Shown piece by piece: positions 15,453 to 18,807 of a stretch of DNA of 18,807 nt (the first letter of the stretch is position 1; each line of letters opens with the position of its first letter). Origin of the DNA: DATLEX01 sp035525015 (GTDB lineage: Bacteria; Acidobacteriota; Thermoanaerobaculia; Gp7-AA8); NCBI GenBank assembly GCA_035525015.1, contig DATLFC010000225.1:1-18807 (forward strand). Direction: 5' to 3'. A program made the translations under genes and the position numbers. The notes beneath the pieces are model-generated. The model searched no databases and had not been told where the DNA came from. It saw only the letters and a list, made by a program, of their open reading frames with translations.

Positions 15453-16811
15453 ATGGCATACAGACGCTGTGCCTGCGTCCTCGCTCTGCTGCTGCTGGTT
15501 GCGCTGCCGCTCCCGGCGCAGACGCTGCAGATCGAGGACTACACGCTGCCGAACGGCCTGCGCGTCGTGCTCAACCCCGACCGCTCCACGCCGCTCGTGG
15601 CGGTCAACATCTGGTACCACGTCGGCTCGGCGAACGAGAGGCCGGGGCGAACCGGCTTCGCGCATCTCTTCGAGCACATGCTCTTCTCCGGCTCGCAGCA
15701 CGTCGGGAACAACGAGCACTTCCGTTACGTCCAGTCGGTCGGCGGCCTGATCAACGGCTCCACGACGTTCGACCGGACCAATTACTACGAGACCATGCCG
15801 GCCAACTACCTGCCGCTCGCGCTCTGGCTCGAGTCCGATCGCATGGGATGGTTCCTCCCCGCGCTCGACCAGCAGAAGCTCGACATCCAGAAGAACGTCG
15901 TCAAGGAAGAGCGCCGCCAGCGCTACGACAACGTCCCCTACGGCACCTGGATCGAAGACCAGCTGCGCCTCCTCTTCCCTTCCACGCACCCCTACTCCTG
16001 GCCGACGATCGGATCGATGGCCGACCTCACCGCGGCGGAGCTCGACGATGTCCGCGAGTTCTTCCGCACTTACTACGCGCCGAACAACGCGGTGCTCACC
16101 CTGGTCGGCGATTTCGATGTCCCGCAGGCCCGGACGCTCATCCAGCGCTACTTCGGCCCGATCCCCCGAGGGCCGGCGATCCCCCGCATCGATGCGAAAC
16201 TCGATCCCCTCGGCGGCGAGAAGCGCCGCGTGATCGAGGCCGAGGCGCGCCTCCCCCGCCTTTACCGGATGTACCGCATCCCGCCGGTGGGAACGCAGGA
16301 GTGGATGGCCGCCGATCTCCTGACGAACATCCTCGCGCTCGGCAAGGACAGCCGCCTCGAGAGGTCGCTCATCCTCGAGCAGCAGATCGCGCAGGACGTG
16401 GTTGCCTTCGCCTGGCCCGCCCAGCTCAGCGGCATGCTGGCGTTCTGGGTGACGCCGAAGCCCGGCATCCCCGTCGAGCGTGTCGAGCAGGCCCTCGACG
16501 CCGAGTTCGCCAGGCTGATCGAGTCGGGGATCACGGAAGAGGAGCTGACGCGGGCCAGGAACCGCGCGCAGACCAGCTTCGCCAACGAGCTGGCCGAGTT
16601 CGCGTCACGCGCCGACGTCCTTTCGATGTCGGCGACGTACTTAGGCGATCCACGCGCGGTGCTGCAGTGGCCGCAGCGTTACCAGGACATCCCGGCGGCG
16701 CTGATCCGGGACGTGGCTTCGACCTATCTCGATCCCGCGAACCGGGTCACCGTCACGTACGTCCCGAAAGCAGCGGCGCCGGCCCCGGCGGCCGCAGGAG
16801 GTGCCCGATGA
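15453..16811 (+). CDS. M16 family zinc metallopeptidase (catalytic member)
   Basis: This 452-residue protein has a signal peptide (residues 1 to about 23, 'LPLPAQT'), so it acts in the periplasm. The inverted zinc motif HxxEH is at residues 71-75 (HLFEH). The third ligand is E152, 76 residues after the second His, in 'VVKEERRQRYDN', which is the classic M16 arrangement. The N-terminal half is Peptidase_M16 and the second half is the inactive M16_C domain. The length fits single-chain M16B processing-peptidase-like enzymes, which usually work as a dimer with a non-catalytic partner. That partner is encoded next, sharing an ATGA overlap. The physiological substrate is unknown; there is no sign of a functional link to the cytochrome operon. 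Confidence 0.93.
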   Translation: MAYRRCACVLALLLLVALPLPAQTLQIEDYTLPNGLRVVLNPDRSTPLVAVNIWYHVGSANERPGRTGFAHLFEHMLFSGSQHVGNNEHFRYVQSVGGLINGSTTFDRTNYYETMPANYLPLALWLESDRMGWFLPALDQQKLDIQKNVVKEERRQRYDNVPYGTWIEDQLRLLFPSTHPYSWPTIGSMADLTAAELDDVREFFRTYYAPNNAVLTLVGDFDVPQARTLIQRYFGPIPRGPAIPRIDAKLDPLGGEKRRVIEAEARLPRLYRMYRIPPVGTQEWMAADLLTNILALGKDSRLERSLILEQQIAQDVVAFAWPAQLSGMLAFWVTPKPGIPVERVEQALDAEFARLIESGITEEELTRARNRAQTSFANELAEFASRADVLSMSATYLGDPRAVLQWPQRYQDIPAALIRDVASTYLDPANRVTVTYVPKAAAPAPAAAGGAR

Positions 16812-18295
16812 AACGGATCGCAATCGCCTCGATTCTGCTCGGCGCGATGGCCTGCGCGACGCCGCCGACCACCCCCGCCCCCGACGCGGTGCCGGTCGCC
16901 GTCACGACGACGCAGGTGCCCGCGGACGAGGTCTTCCGCGCCACGGCCCCCGCGCCGCTCGAACCGCGGCCGTATCGGTTTCCGCGCGTGGAGCGCATCA
17001 CGCTCGGCAACGGCCTGCGCGTCCTCGTCGCCGAGAACCACAGCTCGCCGCTGGCGTCGATCCGCGTCGTCGTGCGCAGCGGTGCCGAGCACGACCCGCT
17101 CGATCGTGCCGGCCTCGCCTCCTTCACCGCCGACATGCTGGACGAAGGCGCCGGCCGCATGAACGCCGTCCAGATCGCCGAAGCCTTCGGCAACCTCGGC
17201 ACCTCGGTCTCGGCCGGATCGAACTGGGACCGATCCGTCGTCAACGTCGACGTGCTGAGCAGCAACCTGGCCACGGCGGTCGCGCTGGTCGCGGATGTCG
17301 TGCGCCGCCCCACGTTCACGCAGGACGACATCGAACGGCTCCGCAAGCAGCGGCTGGCCACGATCCTTCAGCGCAAGGACAACGCCTCGATGATCGCTTC
17401 CGAGCGCTTCGCGGCCGTGGTCTACGAAGGGACCGCGTACGGGAAGCCGATCATCGGCCTCGAGCCGGCGGTCGAGCGCATCAGCCGGGACGATCTTCTC
17501 GAGTTCTACGGCCGGCACTACGTGCCGAACAACACGTCGGTCATCATCACCGGTGACATCAGCACGCGGGAGACGCTGAACCTCGTCCGCGGTCAGTTCG
17601 AGGAGTGGGAAAAAGGACCGATCATTCGCGCGATCGACGTCGCGCCGCGGCAGATCGCGACGAACCGGGTCTATCTCGTCGATCGCCCGCAGGCGGTCCA
17701 GTCGGAGATCCGCGTCGGCGCGCCCGGCGTGGAGCGCACGAGCGCCGACTTCTTCCCCCTCCTGACCATGAACACGCTCCTGGGCGGGAACTTCAGCTCG
17801 CGGATCAACCTCAATCTGCGCGAACGGCACGGATACACCTACGGCGCGCGCTCCGAATTCGCGTTCCGCCGGGAGCCCGGGCCGTTCATGGTCTCGACGC
17901 CGGTGCGCAACGAAGTCACGCTGCCCGCGGTCCAGGAGATCTTCAACGAGCTGCGGAGGATCCGGACCGGCGAGATCACCGTCGAGGAGATGCGCAACAC
18001 GAAGAACTACCTCATCGGAGTCTTCCCGGCCATGGTCGAGAGCCCGAGCGACCTGACGAATCGCCTTCAGGACATGGAGGTCTACGGGCTGCCGGAGAAT
18101 TACTTCGACCACTACCGCGAGCGCATCGCCGCGGTGACGGAGGCCGACCTCCAGAGGGTGGCCAACAAGTATCTCGATCCCGACAGGATGGCCATCGTGG
18201 TCGTCGGAAAAGCGGAAGCGATCCGCGCGCCGCTGTCGGAGCTTGGATATCCGATCGCCGTATTCGACGTGGAAGGGAGGCCGCTCGCGCGGTAG
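16808..18295 (+). CDS. M16 family peptidase-like protein (non-catalytic partner)
   Basis: The protein has 495 residues, starting at the ATG at 16808, which overlaps the stop of the catalytic partner and follows GGAGGTG. The reading frame is open back to 15425, but that part is an out-of-frame shadow of the upstream gene. The N-terminus is a signal sequence ending 'LLGAMAC', so it may be a lipoprotein, although the lipobox is weak. A Pro/Ala/Thr-rich stretch and then an M16 fold follow ('LGNGLRVLVAENHSSPLASIRVVVRSGAEHD' region). Where the HxxEH motif is expected the sequence reads 'LASFTADMLDEG', with no zinc ligands. The 'LRERHGYTYGARSEF' segment (about 335-350) is the Arg/Tyr region typical of the second M16 domain. 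It probably forms a heterodimer with the upstream peptidase. Confidence 0.9.
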   Translation: MKRIAIASILLGAMACATPPTTPAPDAVPVAVTTTQVPADEVFRATAPAPLEPRPYRFPRVERITLGNGLRVLVAENHSSPLASIRVVVRSGAEHDPLDRAGLASFTADMLDEGAGRMNAVQIAEAFGNLGTSVSAGSNWDRSVVNVDVLSSNLATAVALVADVVRRPTFTQDDIERLRKQRLATILQRKDNASMIASERFAAVVYEGTAYGKPIIGLEPAVERISRDDLLEFYGRHYVPNNTSVIITGDISTRETLNLVRGQFEEWEKGPIIRAIDVAPRQIATNRVYLVDRPQAVQSEIRVGAPGVERTSADFFPLLTMNTLLGGNFSSRINLNLRERHGYTYGARSEFAFRREPGPFMVSTPVRNEVTLPAVQEIFNELRRIRTGEITVEEMRNTKNYLIGVFPAMVESPSDLTNRLQDMEVYGLPENYFDHYRERIAAVTEADLQRVANKYLDPDRMAIVVVGKAEAIRAPLSELGYPIAVFDVEGRPLAR

Positions 18296-18301
18296 ACGCG
18301 T

Positions 18302-18307
18302 TAGAAT
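18302..18307 (+). promoter_or_regulatory. -10-like hexamer (TAGAAT) before metG
   Basis: TTAGAAT lies in the 24-bp gap between the M16 gene and metG, ending 12 nt before the ATG at 18320. This is the same spacing as before the gene at 541. No Shine-Dalgarno sequence is visible before the ATG, which fits a nearly leaderless transcript. No clear -35 element is found at normal spacing. Confidence 0.45.
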
Positions 18308-18319
18308 CGCGCCTCTTTC

Positions 18320-18807
18320 ATGCCCAGGTTCTACATCACCACTGCAATCCACTACGTCAACGACGACCCGCACATCGGCCACATGTACGAAAACATCGTG
18401 GCCGATGTGCTGGCCCGTCACCGCCGTCGCATGGGCGACGAGGTCTGGTTTCTCACCGGCACCGACGAGCACGGACAGAAGGTCGAGCGCTCCGCAGCGA
18501 AGGAGACGATCCTTCCCATCGAACTGGCAGACCGCGTCGTCAAAACGCACCATGATCTCTGGCGACGGCTCGACATCAGCCACGACGATTTCATCCGAAC
18601 CACCGAGTCACGCCACCGCGTCGGCGTGCTGGAGCTGATCCGCCGCATCGAGGAGCGCTCGCCCGGCGACATCTACCTCGGCGAGCACTCCGGCTGGTAC
18701 TGCCAGAACGAGGAAACCTTCGTTCCTGAAAACCAGGTCAGGGACGGCGTCGATCAGGACGGCCACAAGGTCGAGTGGACGACGGAGCGCAACTACTTCT
18801 TCAAGCT
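18320..18807 (+). CDS. metG: Methionyl-tRNA synthetase (5' part)
   Basis: The first 162 codons of a class I aminoacyl-tRNA synthetase run off the end of the window. 'FYITTAIHYVNDDPHIGHMYE' carries the HIGH signature (residues 18-21), and 'FLTGTDEHGQKVE' is the diagnostic MetRS active-site strand; 'ERNYFFK' follows the connective domain. It charges tRNA-Met with methionine in the cytosol. In the connective region 'WYCQNEETFVPENQV' runs into 'DGHKVEWTTERNYFF' without the CxxC zinc-knuckle cysteines seen in many MetRS, so it looks like a zinc-free form. The start is ATG; the second residue is Pro. It appears to be transcribed from its own promoter-like site rather than with the peptidase genes. 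Confidence 0.95.
   Translation, partial: MPRFYITTAIHYVNDDPHIGHMYENIVADVLARHRRRMGDEVWFLTGTDEHGQKVERSAAKETILPIELADRVVKTHHDLWRRLDISHDDFIRTTESRHRVGVLELIRRIEERSPGDIYLGEHSGWYCQNEETFVPENQVRDGVDQDGHKVEWTTERNYFFK

Noticed and set aside
15425..16807. An N-terminal extension of the second M16 protein back to an ATG at 15425, giving 956 residues.
   Set aside because: This part overlaps the catalytic M16 gene out of frame and is Arg/Ala-rich without motifs. The ATG at 16808 has a signal sequence, a GGAGGTG site and an ATGA overlap.
1..18807. CRISPR arrays, tRNA or rRNA genes, insertion sequences and attachment sites.
   Set aside because: No repeat-spacer pattern, transposase gene, terminal inverted repeats or structural RNA signature was seen. 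Almost all of the window is coding sequence on one strand.

Overview
The window is a GC-rich, tightly packed bacterial segment with every gene on the + strand. The exported proteins, the outer-membrane barrel, the PATAN/DUF4388 and FHA proteins and the dense multiheme cytochromes point to a Gram-negative phylum such as Acidobacteriota. That placement is inference with moderate confidence; no rRNA or other decisive phylogenetic marker is present apart from a partial metG.

Layout. 1-504 is the 3' end of a DUF4105 (Lnb N-terminal-like) gene. 541-15378 is one run of eight genes whose neighbours overlap or lie no more than 14 bp apart, so it is almost certainly one operon: PATAN-FHA regulator; FAD/NAD oxidoreductase fused to two cyclic-nucleotide-binding domains and a four-cluster ferredoxin; five-helix membrane protein with two b-heme histidine pairs; decaheme cytochrome c anchored by two membrane helices and capped at both ends by FHA domains; exported duplicated GlcG-like protein; outer-membrane beta-barrel with an N-terminal Ig-like domain; secreted decaheme cytochrome fused to LVIVD repeats; cytochrome c554-like protein. 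A new unit starts at 15453 with a two-gene M16 peptidase pair (one catalytic, one lacking the zinc site). The window ends inside metG, which starts at 18320. No stretch longer than about 80 bp lacks a gene.

How it may work together. The order of parts reads as an electron path from the cytosol outwards: NAD(P)H to FAD to four [4Fe-4S] clusters, then two b hemes stacked across the inner membrane, ten periplasmic c hemes, an outer-membrane barrel and a second decaheme protein that could sit at or outside the outer membrane. Regulatory domains are built into the machinery: two apparently competent cyclic-nucleotide sites on the oxidoreductase and three FHA domains, one of them degenerate. I know of no characterised system with exactly this composition. 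The electron direction, the terminal substrate and the location of the last two cytochromes cannot be read from the sequence.

Regulation. A TAGA(A/C)T -10-like hexamer precedes the three transcription units. In two of them it ends exactly 12 nt before the start codon, which implies nearly leaderless mRNAs.
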